Below the pieces are notes generated by a model. That model saw only the letters and a list, made by a program, of their open reading frames with translations. It was not told where the DNA came from and ran no database searches. Source: Lachnospiraceae bacterium UBA7225 (lineage in GTDB: Bacteria; Bacillota; Clostridia; Lachnospirales; Lachnospiraceae). Taken from it: 13,981 bases of DNA. Below are positions 1-6,988 of the stretch, piece after piece (the first letter of the stretch is position 1; each line of letters begins with the position of its first letter). Position numbers and translations under genes: made by a program. The stretch spans positions 37,119-51,099 of the forward strand of contig DKTR01000020.1 of the NCBI GenBank assembly GCA_002473385.1, given 5' to 3'.

Positions 1-624
1 GATACAATAGCTGCAGAAATTGTTACAGCCAAACATGATGTTCACCCCGGATTTGAAGGAATATTTGCGTTCAACCGGGAGGTTTTCCACAATTTTATCA
101 GTATCCTTCCAGACATCGATAATCATGCCGTTTCCGGCAAGACCTTCTGCCAGCAGCTCCGCAAACTTGTATATATTGTGGGTGCCGAATACCAGATCCA
201 CAAAACGATAGCTTTTACGGATTTTTTCAACCACCGCCGGTTCCTGCATCATACAGCCGCAGAGGGCAATCAGCTTGTGCGGCTGCTTTTTTTTCATACT
301 GCCAAGCACGCCAAGCCTTCCGTAAACCTTCAGATTAGCGTTCTCACGAACGGTACAGGTATTGTAAATGACAAGATCCGCATGTTCATCTTCCGTAATG
401 GCATAGCCTGCGAGCTCCAGAATTCCGGTAAGCTTTTCACTGTCGCGGGCATTCATCTGACAGCCAAAGGTTTTGGTGCATGCTGTCGGCTGTCTGCCAA
501 GCTTTTCTGAGAGCTCCTGCACGAGCGCACGGCATTTTGCCATAAAGTAATACTGCCGTTCAGGTTCTGCAGCAGGTGCTTCCTGCGTTAAATTTATTTC
601 CTCCAGATTGATTTTATTGTACAT
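1..624 (-). CDS. miaB: tRNA-2-methylthio-N6-isopentenyladenosine synthase MiaB, N-terminal part (runs off left edge)
   Basis: MiaB is a radical-SAM methylthiotransferase that adds a methylthio group to i6A37 of tRNAs reading UNN codons, using two [4Fe-4S] clusters. Only the first 208 codons are in the window; the frame is open at base 1. The N-terminal UPF0004 domain shows its three cluster cysteines in FGCQMN (C55), NTCTVRENA (C90) and CGCMMQ (C124). The radical-SAM CxxxCxxC (C200, C204, C207, in GCNNFCSYC) sits at the very edge. The radical-SAM core and TRAM domain lie outside. I chose the ATG at 624 (MYNKINLEE) because MiaB proteins of this group carry a similar N-terminal extension of about 45 residues before the UPF0004 domain. 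The ribosome binding site is weak: AAGGAA lies 16 bases upstream and closer sequence is only purine-rich. It follows proA after 84 bases, the longest gap in the window. Identification is firm; the exact start is less so. Confidence 0.93.
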   Translation of the reverse strand, partial: MYNKINLEEINLTQEAPAAEPERQYYFMAKCRALVQELSEKLGRQPTACTKTFGCQMNARDSEKLTGILELAGYAITEDEHADLVIYNTCTVRENANLKVYGRLGVLGSMKKKQPHKLIALCGCMMQEPAVVEKIRKSYRFVDLVFGTHNIYKFAELLAEGLAGNGMIIDVWKDTDKIVENLPVERKYSFKSGVNIMFGCNNFCSYCI

Positions 625-625
625 T

Positions 626-649
626 CTTTCTGACTTTCTGTTCCTTTCT
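626..649 (-). repeat. Three AGAAAG repeats just upstream of miaB
   Basis: On the minus strand the hexamer AGAAAG occurs three times, at 644-649, 634-639 and 626-631 (starts 10 and 8 bases apart), ending one base before the miaB ATG. The purine-rich tract replaces a normal Shine-Dalgarno at standard spacing. It could be a weak ribosome-loading site or chance; nothing else supports a regulatory role. Confidence 0.35.
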
Positions 650-660
650 GTCCTGTTTTA

Positions 661-694
661 AAGCGGGTCCCTCTGTGCAACAATCTGCCCGCTT
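661..694 (-). other. Hairpin between proA and miaB
   Basis: A perfect 7-base inverted repeat, AAGCGGG (688-694 read on the minus strand) and CCCGCTT (661-667), flanks a 20-base loop. It begins 14 bases after the proA stop. On the minus strand the 3' arm is followed by TAAAACAGG, not a run of T, so it does not meet the rule for an intrinsic terminator. It may stabilise the proA mRNA end, attenuate weakly, or be chance. Confidence 0.35.
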
Positions 695-708
695 CTATAC
701 ATCCGAAA

Positions 709-1959
709 CTACGGGCGCACCTGTCCATTACCATAAATAATATATTTTGTAGAGGTGAGCGCCATCAGACCCATCGGTCCGCGCGCGTGCAGCTTCTGTG
801 TACTGATGCCAATTTCCGCGCCAAAGCCGAACTCAAAACCGTCGGTAAAGCGTGTAGAAGCGTTAACATAGACTGCCGCCGCGTCGATCTCATTTAAAAA
901 GCGCTGGGCATTTGCATAGTCCTGCGTGATAATTGCTTCAGAATGCCCGGTATTGTAGCGATTGATATGCGCGATTGCCTCATCAATTGATGCCACGGTT
1001 TTAATGGAGAGAATATAATCGAGATATTCGGTTCCCCAGTCTTCCTCCGTTGCCGCTTTAACATCCGGGATAGTCTGGCAGACCGGCGCGTCTCCGCGCA
1101 GCTCCACCTGTTTTTCATCAAGGCGCGCTTTCAGCGCCGGGAGCAGATTTTTTAGGACACGCTCATGCACAACCAGCGATTCGCAGGCATTGCAGACACC
1201 GATCCGCTGTGTCTTTGCATTAAAAATGATATTGACCGCCATTTCCAGATCGGCGCTCTCATCGACGTAGATGTGGCAGTTGCCGGTACCGGTCTCAATG
1301 ACCGGAATGGTGCTGTTGTTCACAACTGCCCGGATCAGCCCGGCCCCGCCCCGCGGAATCAGCACATCCACATACTCATTCAGTTTCATGAAGGCCGCAG
1401 TGGTTTCACGGCTGGTGTCCTCAATGAGCTGGATCGCATCCGGTGTAACATTGCAGGCAGCGAGTGCATCGCGGATTACCTGTACAATAGCGATATTGGA
1501 CTGCAGGGCATCACTGCCGCCCTTTAAAATCACAGCGTTTCCGGTTTTGAAACAGAGACCGAAGGCATCCGCCGTCACGTTTGGACGCGATTCATAGATA
1601 ATGCCGATGACACCAAGCGGCACCCGCTGCTGTCCGATCAGCAGTCCGTTCGGGCGGCGTTTCATGCCAGTTACTTCCCCAATGGGATCCTCCATTCCCG
1701 CAAGCTGTATCAGTCCCTCTGCCATGCCGGATATGCGCTCCGGCGTCAGACGCAGGCGGTCGATCATTCCTGGCTTCATGCCGTTTTCCTCTCCGCTCTT
1801 TATATCCTTTTCATTAGCAGCAAGCAATATATCACTTTTTGCCACCAGATCTTCCGCTGCTTTTAGCAGCGCCGTGTCTTTTACTGTGCGCCCGAGTGTG
1901 CGCAGCGGCTGCTCTGCCGCTTTCGCCCGCATTCCTATTTCTGTCAGTGAAAGCTTCAT
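709..1959 (-). CDS. proA: Gamma-glutamyl phosphate reductase (glutamate-5-semialdehyde dehydrogenase)
   Basis: ProA performs the second step of proline synthesis: NADPH-dependent reduction of gamma-glutamyl phosphate to glutamate-5-semialdehyde in the cytoplasm. The 416 residues match the usual family length. Visible family signatures are PLGVIGIIYESRPNVT (114-129), LKGGSDA (145-151), IPRGGAGLI (201-209) and the catalytic cysteine C256 in QRIGVCNACESL, with the aldehyde-dehydrogenase-like C-terminal FGFGAEIGISTQKLHARGP (377-395). The ATG at 1959 has a very strong site, AAGGAGGT with a 6-base spacer. It overlaps the stop of the 5-FCL gene by 4 bases (ATGA), so the two are probably translationally coupled. 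Its partner kinase proB lies two genes upstream. ProB and ProA form a complex in other bacteria that channels the labile acyl phosphate. Confidence 0.98.
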   Translation of the reverse strand: MKLSLTEIGMRAKAAEQPLRTLGRTVKDTALLKAAEDLVAKSDILLAANEKDIKSGEENGMKPGMIDRLRLTPERISGMAEGLIQLAGMEDPIGEVTGMKRRPNGLLIGQQRVPLGVIGIIYESRPNVTADAFGLCFKTGNAVILKGGSDALQSNIAIVQVIRDALAACNVTPDAIQLIEDTSRETTAAFMKLNEYVDVLIPRGGAGLIRAVVNNSTIPVIETGTGNCHIYVDESADLEMAVNIIFNAKTQRIGVCNACESLVVHERVLKNLLPALKARLDEKQVELRGDAPVCQTIPDVKAATEEDWGTEYLDYILSIKTVASIDEAIAHINRYNTGHSEAIITQDYANAQRFLNEIDAAAVYVNASTRFTDGFEFGFGAEIGISTQKLHARGPMGLMALTSTKYIIYGNGQVRP

Positions 1960-2504
1960 TGAAAAACCTCCTTTTCGGTAATCAGCATCTGCGGCAGCTT
2001 GTCATAGGTATCTGCAGGCACGTGCTCCATGATCTGAAAATCGAACGCAAGTGCGATAGTTGGATGCATGGTATGCGCCGCAAGATAGCGGTCATAAAAG
2101 CCCTGTCCATATCCGCAGCGATGCCGCTGTCTGTCAAATGCTACCCCCGGCACAATCAGCAGCGCTGTCTCATCGTATGCCTCATCCTCTGTAACCGGCT
2201 CCGGTATCTGATAATAGCCCGGAGCGACATCCGTATAGGAAGAAATATAGTAATAACGCATCTGTCCGGGACCGGTCACCCGCGGAGCTGCTGTTTTTTT
2301 GCCAAGTCTCCAGGCAGTTTCAAGGAGAGGTCTCACAGACACCTCTCCCTTACAGTCCATATAAACGTAAATGGCAGAAGCATTCTGAAACGCTTCTGTC
2401 TCCATCACTTTTCTGCAGATGATCTGACTGTCTGCAAGCAGCCTGTCCGGATCTGCCTTCCGGCGTCTTGCAAAAACAATTTTTCTAATTTCCTTTTTTT
2501 CCAT
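1956..2504 (-). CDS. 5-formyltetrahydrofolate cyclo-ligase (5,10-methenyl-THF synthetase)
   Basis: This enzyme uses ATP to convert 5-formyl-THF into 5,10-methenyl-THF, recycling a stored folate that also inhibits folate enzymes. With the ATG at 2504 it has 182 residues, the family size. Seen are the basic N-terminal segment KKEIRK...FARRR (3-15), LLIVPGVAFDR (115-125) and the nucleotide-binding signature CGYGQGFYDRYL (130-141), the usual GYGGGFYDR with one G replaced by Q. The last eight codons of DUF896 overlap its beginning by 20 bases, and its own end overlaps proA by 4. The start is uncertain. ATG at 2504 has GGAG 12 bases away, a long spacer, while a TTG at 2522 in the same frame has GGAG at an ideal 6 bases and would give 188 residues. 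I kept the ATG because family members usually begin a few residues before the KKxxR segment. Homologues are called YqgN in Bacillus and YgfA/Fau in E. coli. Confidence 0.95.
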   Translation of the reverse strand: MEKKEIRKIVFARRRKADPDRLLADSQIICRKVMETEAFQNASAIYVYMDCKGEVSVRPLLETAWRLGKKTAAPRVTGPGQMRYYYISSYTDVAPGYYQIPEPVTEDEAYDETALLIVPGVAFDRQRHRCGYGQGFYDRYLAAHTMHPTIALAFDFQIMEHVPADTYDKLPQMLITEKEVFQ

Positions 2505-2727
2505 TGTCTGTTCGTGCTCCAAATTTTTCTCCAAGGTTCGTGATACTGCCGTCCTTCTCCTGGATGTTGATGTTGTCGAGCTGACCGCGCAGATTCCTGC
2601 GGATGGCGGCAATGTACTCCTGCCGGAGCGCTGCCTGTTCCATACGCTCCTTTTCCGTCAGTCCCTCAGCCTTTGATTTGCGCGCCAGCTCGTTGATTCT
2701 TGCAATCTGTGCCTCTGTGATACTCAT
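2485..2727 (-). CDS. DUF896 family protein (YnzC-like), 80 aa
   Basis: A short, highly charged, probably helical cytoplasmic protein of 80 residues. The opening ITEAQIARINELARKSKAEG, the segment LTEKERMEQAALRQEYIAAI and the middle RRNLRGQLDNI match the DUF896/YnzC family, small Firmicutes proteins of unknown biochemical role; some Bacillus members are SOS- or stress-associated. The frame stays open back to 2871 inside proB, but the ATG at 2727 is the true start: AAAGGAG lies 6 bases upstream and the family homology begins there. It sits 16 bases after the proB stop and overlaps the 5-FCL gene by 20 bases. It has extra residues (KFGARTDNGKKGN) after the conserved core. Nothing in the sequence ties it mechanistically to proline or folate. 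Confidence 0.9.
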   Translation of the reverse strand: MSITEAQIARINELARKSKAEGLTEKERMEQAALRQEYIAAIRRNLRGQLDNINIQEKDGSITNLGEKFGARTDNGKKGN

Positions 2728-2733
2728 AGCGTT

Positions 2734-2740
2734 CTCCTTT
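2734..2740 (-). promoter_or_regulatory. Ribosome binding site deciding the DUF896 start
   Basis: AAAGGAG on the minus strand, 6 bases before the ATG at 2727. It fixes the start at 2727 instead of the longer upstream frame that would run into proB. Confidence 0.8.
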
Positions 2741-2743
2741 GAT

Positions 2744-3592
2744 TCAATGATGCTCTCTTCCAAGATAATCCACCAGCGAAAAATCCGGATCTTTTTTTCC
2801 GGCAAACAGTGTGCCATATTCCTTGCCCTGCAGGATTTTATGTATGATATGAAAATCTGTACCGTTTGCAATGATCATATCCGCACCCGATGCAGTGGCG
2901 ATCCTTGCCGCTGCAAGCTTCGCACTCATACCGCCGGTGCCGACACCGCTGCTGCTGGTGTTCTTTCCCATCCGGAACAGACGCTCGTCCAGCTCCTCCA
3001 CCAGACTGATGAAAGATGCCTGAGGATTTTCGTGCGGATCGTCAGTAAACAGCCCGTCAATATCAGAGAGCAGAATCAGAAGATCCGCCTCTGTGAGGGA
3101 TGCCACGAGCGCCGAAAGCATATCGTTGTCGCCAAACTGGATCTCGTAGGTTGCCACCGTGTCATTTTCGTTTACAATCGGGATGGCACCAAGAAACAGC
3201 AGTTCGCGGAATGTATTAAAGGCATTTTCACGGCTGACGGGATCTGTCATGGTATATTTCGTCATCAATACCTGCGCCGCCATATGTCCGTACTCCGCAA
3301 ACAGCTTTTGATAAATCATCATCAGCTTTGCCTGTCCGATTGCTGCACATGCCTGCTGGACATCCACCTGCTCCGGCCTTTTTTGAATGCCGATGGCGCT
3401 GCAGCCGACAGCAATAGCGCCGGAAGAAACCAGAATCACTTCCTTGCCCATGTTGCGCAGGTTGCTGAGTTCACGCACAAGGATCTCCAGCTTTGTCAGA
3501 TCCGGCGCCCCGGTTGCCGCATGGGTAAGCGAGGATGAGCCGATCTTAATAATAATGCGTTTTTTGTCTTTTAACCGTTCTCGATAATCCAC
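2744..3592 (-). CDS. proB: Glutamate 5-kinase, short form without PUA domain
   Basis: ProB phosphorylates glutamate at the gamma-carboxyl, the committed and usually proline-inhibited step of proline synthesis. The 282 residues cover the amino-acid-kinase fold: KIGSSSL (16-22), LVSSGAIAVG (54-63), NENDTVA (141-147), GDND (154-157), LLSDIDGLF (174-182) and the substrate/nucleotide loop GVGTGGMSAKL (216-226). E. coli-type ProB has about 367 residues with a C-terminal PUA domain; here the chain ends right after the kinase domain, a form found in many Firmicutes. The start is GTG at 3592. An in-frame TGA lies two codons upstream, so no longer start is possible, and a modest AGGA lies 7 bases away. 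The gene follows the flippase after 78 bases holding hairpins, so the proline operon may begin here. No T-box leader fits in that space. Confidence 0.97.
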   Translation of the reverse strand: MDYRERLKDKKRIIIKIGSSSLTHAATGAPDLTKLEILVRELSNLRNMGKEVILVSSGAIAVGCSAIGIQKRPEQVDVQQACAAIGQAKLMMIYQKLFAEYGHMAAQVLMTKYTMTDPVSRENAFNTFRELLFLGAIPIVNENDTVATYEIQFGDNDMLSALVASLTEADLLILLSDIDGLFTDDPHENPQASFISLVEELDERLFRMGKNTSSSGVGTGGMSAKLAAARIATASGADMIIANGTDFHIIHKILQGKEYGTLFAGKKDPDFSLVDYLGREHH

Positions 3593-3629
3593 AAATCAAT
3601 CCTGCCTTCTCTTAATGTATTCCATTCAT

Positions 3630-3667
3630 AAAGCTGGCAAAACAGCAGCTTTTATCTTCTTGCTGCT
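3630..3667 (-). terminator. Mutually exclusive hairpins after the flippase gene; weak terminator or attenuator
   Basis: Reading on the minus strand, 3 bases after the flippase stop, AGCAGC (3662-3667) can pair with GCTGCT (3644-3649) across a 12-base loop, and GTTTTG follows. Alternatively AAAGCTG (3646-3652) can pair with CAGCTTT (3630-3636) across a 9-base loop. The two share bases 3646-3649 and cannot form together. The short T stretch makes the first a weak terminator candidate. Whether the choice is regulated is inference. Confidence 0.4.
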
Positions 3668-3670
3668 TTC

Positions 3671-5335
3671 CTACAGAAAATGGATCTTATGCAGCACGCG
3701 TACCATAAATGCGCCCTTCGGGAGGTTTTCAATCTCGCTTTCCCGGATTCCGCGCAGTTTGATCAGTACAAATACATAAATCATCGCCCCTGCAAGAATT
3801 GCTATCATTGTTGCAACGGTATTGGATGCCCAGTCCACGAACAGCAGATTTAGCAGGCTGTTGAGTGCAAGATGAATGACATAAGCCGCAACACCCATGA
3901 CTGCCGAGGCAAGCAGCGGAATCAGAAACGTCTTGCGCAGTTCCTGACGGTAGTGCAGATGACGCTTGATGGAAAGCCCGTTCAGAATACAAATAATAAA
4001 TGCAAACAGCGTATTCGCGTAAACAACTCCATAAATATTCAGCCGGAACTGCTTCAGCATAACAACAAGGACAATTATGTGAATAACGAGGGAGATCGCG
4101 GAATGGATCACCGGCTCTTTCATGCGTCCGATTCCCTGCAGAACAGCAGTGGAAAGCGTGGAGATCGCAAAAAGCACGATCATCAGCGCACCTGCCTGCA
4201 TAATGCCTGCCGGGAGTGCCCGCCAGTCGTTGTAAATCAGCGCCATGATCGGATGCGCGAGCGCCGCCATTCCGACTGCACACGGGATGGTAAGGATCAT
4301 GGTATAGCGCATGGTAGAGCGCACCTTTATGCGTGCGTCTTTATAATTTCCGTCTACCATGGCGGCAGTCAGGGTCGGCACTACCGAGGGCGAGAGGCTG
4401 GAAGCAAGTGCAAGCGGTACATTCATCAGCACACGGTATTTACTGAGGTAAATGCCGTAGATGGTGTTGTATTGCTGACTGGTGTAGCCCTGTCCCGCCA
4501 GAATATTGTTGAAGATACCCTGGTCAAGAGACGGACTGATATTGTAGATAAGCGTGCTTAAAATAACCGGAAGAATCGTCATGACGATGGCATAATAAAT
4601 ATCCCGGTCAGATTCCAGATGCTTTGTCGAATCGCTTTTTAAGCGCTTCCGATAGGATTTCTGGAAGGAATAATACACGACAAGCAGCATGATAAGCGCC
4701 ACCAGAACGCCCGCAACAGTACCTGCTGTAGCGCCTGCTGCACCGAGTGCGGATGCATAGGTTTCGTCTTTTCCCTTCAGGGAGTGTCCGTAGCTTAACA
4801 GGACACCCGCAAGTACAATGGACACCAGTGCATGAACGATTTGTTCTACTACCTGTGATACTGCCGTTGGAACCATTGTTTCATGTCCCTGGAAAAAGCC
4901 CCGCAGAACACCGGTAATGGCAAACAGAAAAATAGCAAGGGAGAGCACACGCAGCGCATAGGCTGCGCTGCCCACTTTCATAATAGTTCCTGTAATAACA
5001 TCTGCAAGCAGAAAGCAGAGGATCGACATAACTGCTCCGCTCACAAGCGCAAATTTCATGGAGCAGCGGAAAATTTTCTGCGCATTTTTCCATTCTCCCA
5101 GATGGACTTTTTCCGACACCATCTTTGACACTGCCAGCGGCAGACTAAAGGTGGAAATCATAAGCAGAATCGTATAGATTTCATTTGCCGTTCCATAATA
5201 AGAGTACGCCTCGTCCCCCAGAATCCGGGAGAGCGGAATGCGGTAGATCATACCGATAATCTTTGCCACGATTGCGGCAACAGCCAGGATCGTTCCCTGT
5301 ACTAAAAAGTTTTGTTTGTTTTTCTTACTTCCCAC
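3671..5335 (-). CDS. Multi-pass flippase of the MOP superfamily (YtgP/MurJ-SpoVB-like)
   Basis: An integral membrane protein of 554 residues with about 14 hydrophobic segments along its length, the size and pattern of MOP/MATE-type lipid-linked oligosaccharide exporters. The N-terminus (LVQGTILAVAAIVAKIIGM, 11-29, then YRIPLSRILGDEAYSYYG) and the block RGFFQGHETMVPTAVSQVV (145-163) resemble Bacillus YtgP, a lipid II flippase (MurJ class), and its sporulation paralogue SpoVB. The likely role is flipping lipid II or a related undecaprenyl-linked precursor across the cytoplasmic membrane for peptidoglycan or spore cortex. Sequence alone does not settle which paralogue it is. The start is GTG at 5335 with AGGAGG 10 bases upstream. 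It follows the DUF3048 gene by 25 bases, probably as one transcript. Hairpins follow its stop. Confidence 0.88.
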   Translation of the reverse strand: MGSKKNKQNFLVQGTILAVAAIVAKIIGMIYRIPLSRILGDEAYSYYGTANEIYTILLMISTFSLPLAVSKMVSEKVHLGEWKNAQKIFRCSMKFALVSGAVMSILCFLLADVITGTIMKVGSAAYALRVLSLAIFLFAITGVLRGFFQGHETMVPTAVSQVVEQIVHALVSIVLAGVLLSYGHSLKGKDETYASALGAAGATAGTVAGVLVALIMLLVVYYSFQKSYRKRLKSDSTKHLESDRDIYYAIVMTILPVILSTLIYNISPSLDQGIFNNILAGQGYTSQQYNTIYGIYLSKYRVLMNVPLALASSLSPSVVPTLTAAMVDGNYKDARIKVRSTMRYTMILTIPCAVGMAALAHPIMALIYNDWRALPAGIMQAGALMIVLFAISTLSTAVLQGIGRMKEPVIHSAISLVIHIIVLVVMLKQFRLNIYGVVYANTLFAFIICILNGLSIKRHLHYRQELRKTFLIPLLASAVMGVAAYVIHLALNSLLNLLFVDWASNTVATMIAILAGAMIYVFVLIKLRGIRESEIENLPKGAFMVRVLHKIHFL

Positions 5336-5360
5336 TTGCCTGTTTCCTCCTGCGCGGCGA

Positions 5361-6461
5361 TCACTGAATCAGTGTGTCTCCGTTTCTCGTATCCTGCACA
5401 ATGCAGATCCAGGTTTTCCCCTGGTTGACCTTCAGCTCATTTCCTGAGGCATCGTAATATCTGGTAACACCGTAATTGCTGTCCTTGCTCCAGGTGGCAT
5501 TCTGGTAGGTGCCGTTGGTAAACAGGATTGCAGAACCGCCGGAGTGTGTGTCAATGTCGATGTAGCCGTTCTCGTCGTATGCCCGCACCGGACAGTACTG
5601 GATGATTACATTGTCATATCCAAGCTGGCTGCCTGTCAGCTCATCAATCTGCTGTTCGCCGTATTGGAAGCGCATATACAGCCCGCTGGCCGCGTCATAC
5701 TCAAAATACGGATTGTTGCTGTAAAGGCTCGGACGGATATAGGAAGCGGTGCCGTCTGTATAGGAAACGCGCTCTCCATCTGCGGCAAAAAGAAAATGTC
5801 CGCTGTAATCGTCTGCATACTGCTGGCTGTAACCGTTGCGCTCCACCGCCGTCATCAGTCCGCTGTAGCTTGTGTAGGCATTGTGCGGAGCCGGGCGGTC
5901 ATCTGTGCGGTAGAAAATATCCTCTCCTGCATAGCCGTAAATCTCGCCGACAGAGTCCTGGTACTGCAGACCGCTGATATTGTCCAGCATATCAGAATTC
6001 AGCAGATCAAATGCATAGACAGCCTGTCCGTAATGCGTGTAGATAGCGTCAAATTCCATGGCAAAATCAATAAAATAATCGCGGCAGCTTCTGACCGGTC
6101 CCAGTTTTTCCAGGTCTGCGTAATCTTCAAAAATAGCAAGAAGACGTGTGATATCCCCTTCCACCGGTGCCTCGTATACAACGTCCGCACGGGAAATGCC
6201 CGCCTGCGGCATGGCATCAATAATATTGTTAATCATCACTGACATCGGGCGCACCTGCGCAATGGATGCATCGGTCAGCTTTCCGGTAAGATAGCTGTGC
6301 ACCTGCCCGTTTTCATCCGGTGTTTCCAGCAGCGCTCCGCTGCGTGTGACGGATGGTCTCCAGGACGGATTAAACGAATCGTCCGCGCCTGCCGTCGTTC
6401 CGAACAGGCAGATGGCTGATACACCCAGAGCTGTCATTGCTGTTAATACTTTCTTTTTCAT
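5361..6461 (-). CDS. Secreted DUF3048 domain protein (YerB-like)
   Basis: A 366-residue exported protein of unknown function. Residues 1-26 form a signal peptide: KKK, a hydrophobic core (LTAMTALGVSAICLFG), then AGA before the acidic mature start DDSF, a likely signal peptidase I site. Bacillus YerB is a lipoprotein, but here the only cysteine in the core (C18, after S-A-I) does not make a good lipobox, so I read it as secreted. The DUF3048 N-terminal domain spans about 70-200, with RPMSVMINN (71-79), SRADVVYEAPVEGDITRLLA (90-109), LGPVRSCRDYF (120-130) and RPAPHNAYTS (189-198). A DUF3048 C-terminal domain follows from about 245, with DTHSGGSAILF and a final VNQGKTWICIV. The ATG at 6461 has an excellent AAGGAGGGG site 5 bases away. 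It lies 20 bases after ybeY and 25 before the flippase, which hints at an envelope role (inference). Confidence 0.92.
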   Translation of the reverse strand: MKKKVLTAMTALGVSAICLFGTTAGADDSFNPSWRPSVTRSGALLETPDENGQVHSYLTGKLTDASIAQVRPMSVMINNIIDAMPQAGISRADVVYEAPVEGDITRLLAIFEDYADLEKLGPVRSCRDYFIDFAMEFDAIYTHYGQAVYAFDLLNSDMLDNISGLQYQDSVGEIYGYAGEDIFYRTDDRPAPHNAYTSYSGLMTAVERNGYSQQYADDYSGHFLFAADGERVSYTDGTASYIRPSLYSNNPYFEYDAASGLYMRFQYGEQQIDELTGSQLGYDNVIIQYCPVRAYDENGYIDIDTHSGGSAILFTNGTYQNATWSKDSNYGVTRYYDASGNELKVNQGKTWICIVQDTRNGDTLIQ

Positions 6462-6481
6462 AGTTACCCCTCCTTGAAAAA

Positions 6482-6988
6482 TTATAATAAATCCCTCGTA
6501 ATATTCAGTTTTTTCAGAACCTCCTCCTGCTTCTCTTCCATTTCTGCAGCCTCCTGCGGCGTCATATGGTCGTAGCCGATCAGATGAAACATGCTGTGTG
6601 CCAGCAGAAATGCATATTCGCGCAGCAGGGAATGCCCGTACTGTTCTGCCTGGTCGTATACATGATCAATCGAAATAACAATATCCCCGAGCATCAGCTC
6701 TCCGCTTTCAGGATGAAAGCAGTCTGCCGGTTCTTCCTCCAGAAAATCGAAATTTCCCGGAATTTTATAAGATACCATCGGGAACGACAGCACATCAGTG
6801 GAAGCATCAATGCCGCGCTGTTCACGATTGATCGTGCGTATTTCGGCATCATCCGTGAGCGTGACGGAAACCTCTGCCTCATAAGGGCAGTCTGAATAGT
6901 CCAGCACGGTCTCTACAACTTTTGCTGCAATATCCTCCCAGTCGAATGGCAGACTGGTACTGCACTCTTTTTCCATATAAATGGTCAT
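6482..6988 (-). CDS. ybeY: Endoribonuclease YbeY
   Basis: YbeY is a zinc-dependent single-strand endoribonuclease for 16S rRNA 3'-end maturation and ribosome quality control. The 168 residues fit the family. The metal site HxxxHxxxxxH is H131, H135 and H141 in HSMFHLIGYDH, and the upstream signature TINREQRGIDASTDVLSFP (52-70) is also present, followed by GDIVIS (101-106). The ATG at 6988 lies inside the phoH stop (ATGA, 4-base overlap) and has its own strong GGGGAGG site 6 bases away. phoH-ybeY adjacency is one of the best-conserved gene pairs in bacteria. YbeY is usually followed by dgkA, cdd and era in Firmicutes; here a DUF3048 gene follows instead. Confidence 0.97.
   Translation of the reverse strand: MTIYMEKECSTSLPFDWEDIAAKVVETVLDYSDCPYEAEVSVTLTDDAEIRTINREQRGIDASTDVLSFPMVSYKIPGNFDFLEEEPADCFHPESGELMLGDIVISIDHVYDQAEQYGHSLLREYAFLLAHSMFHLIGYDHMTPQEAAEMEEKQEEVLKKLNITRDLL

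Noticed and set aside
2603..3538. 311-codon open frame on the plus strand opposite proB
   Set aside because: Opposite a clear proB with all kinase motifs; the translation is cysteine- and histidine-rich without any family likeness.
3593..3670. T-box riboswitch in front of proB
   Set aside because: The whole gap is 78 bases, too short for a T-box, and no T-box core motif was seen.
5361..6461. DUF3048 protein as a lipoprotein
   Set aside because: The cysteine at position 18 is preceded by S-A-I, not a proper lipobox, and a signal peptidase I site (AGA) follows at 24-26.
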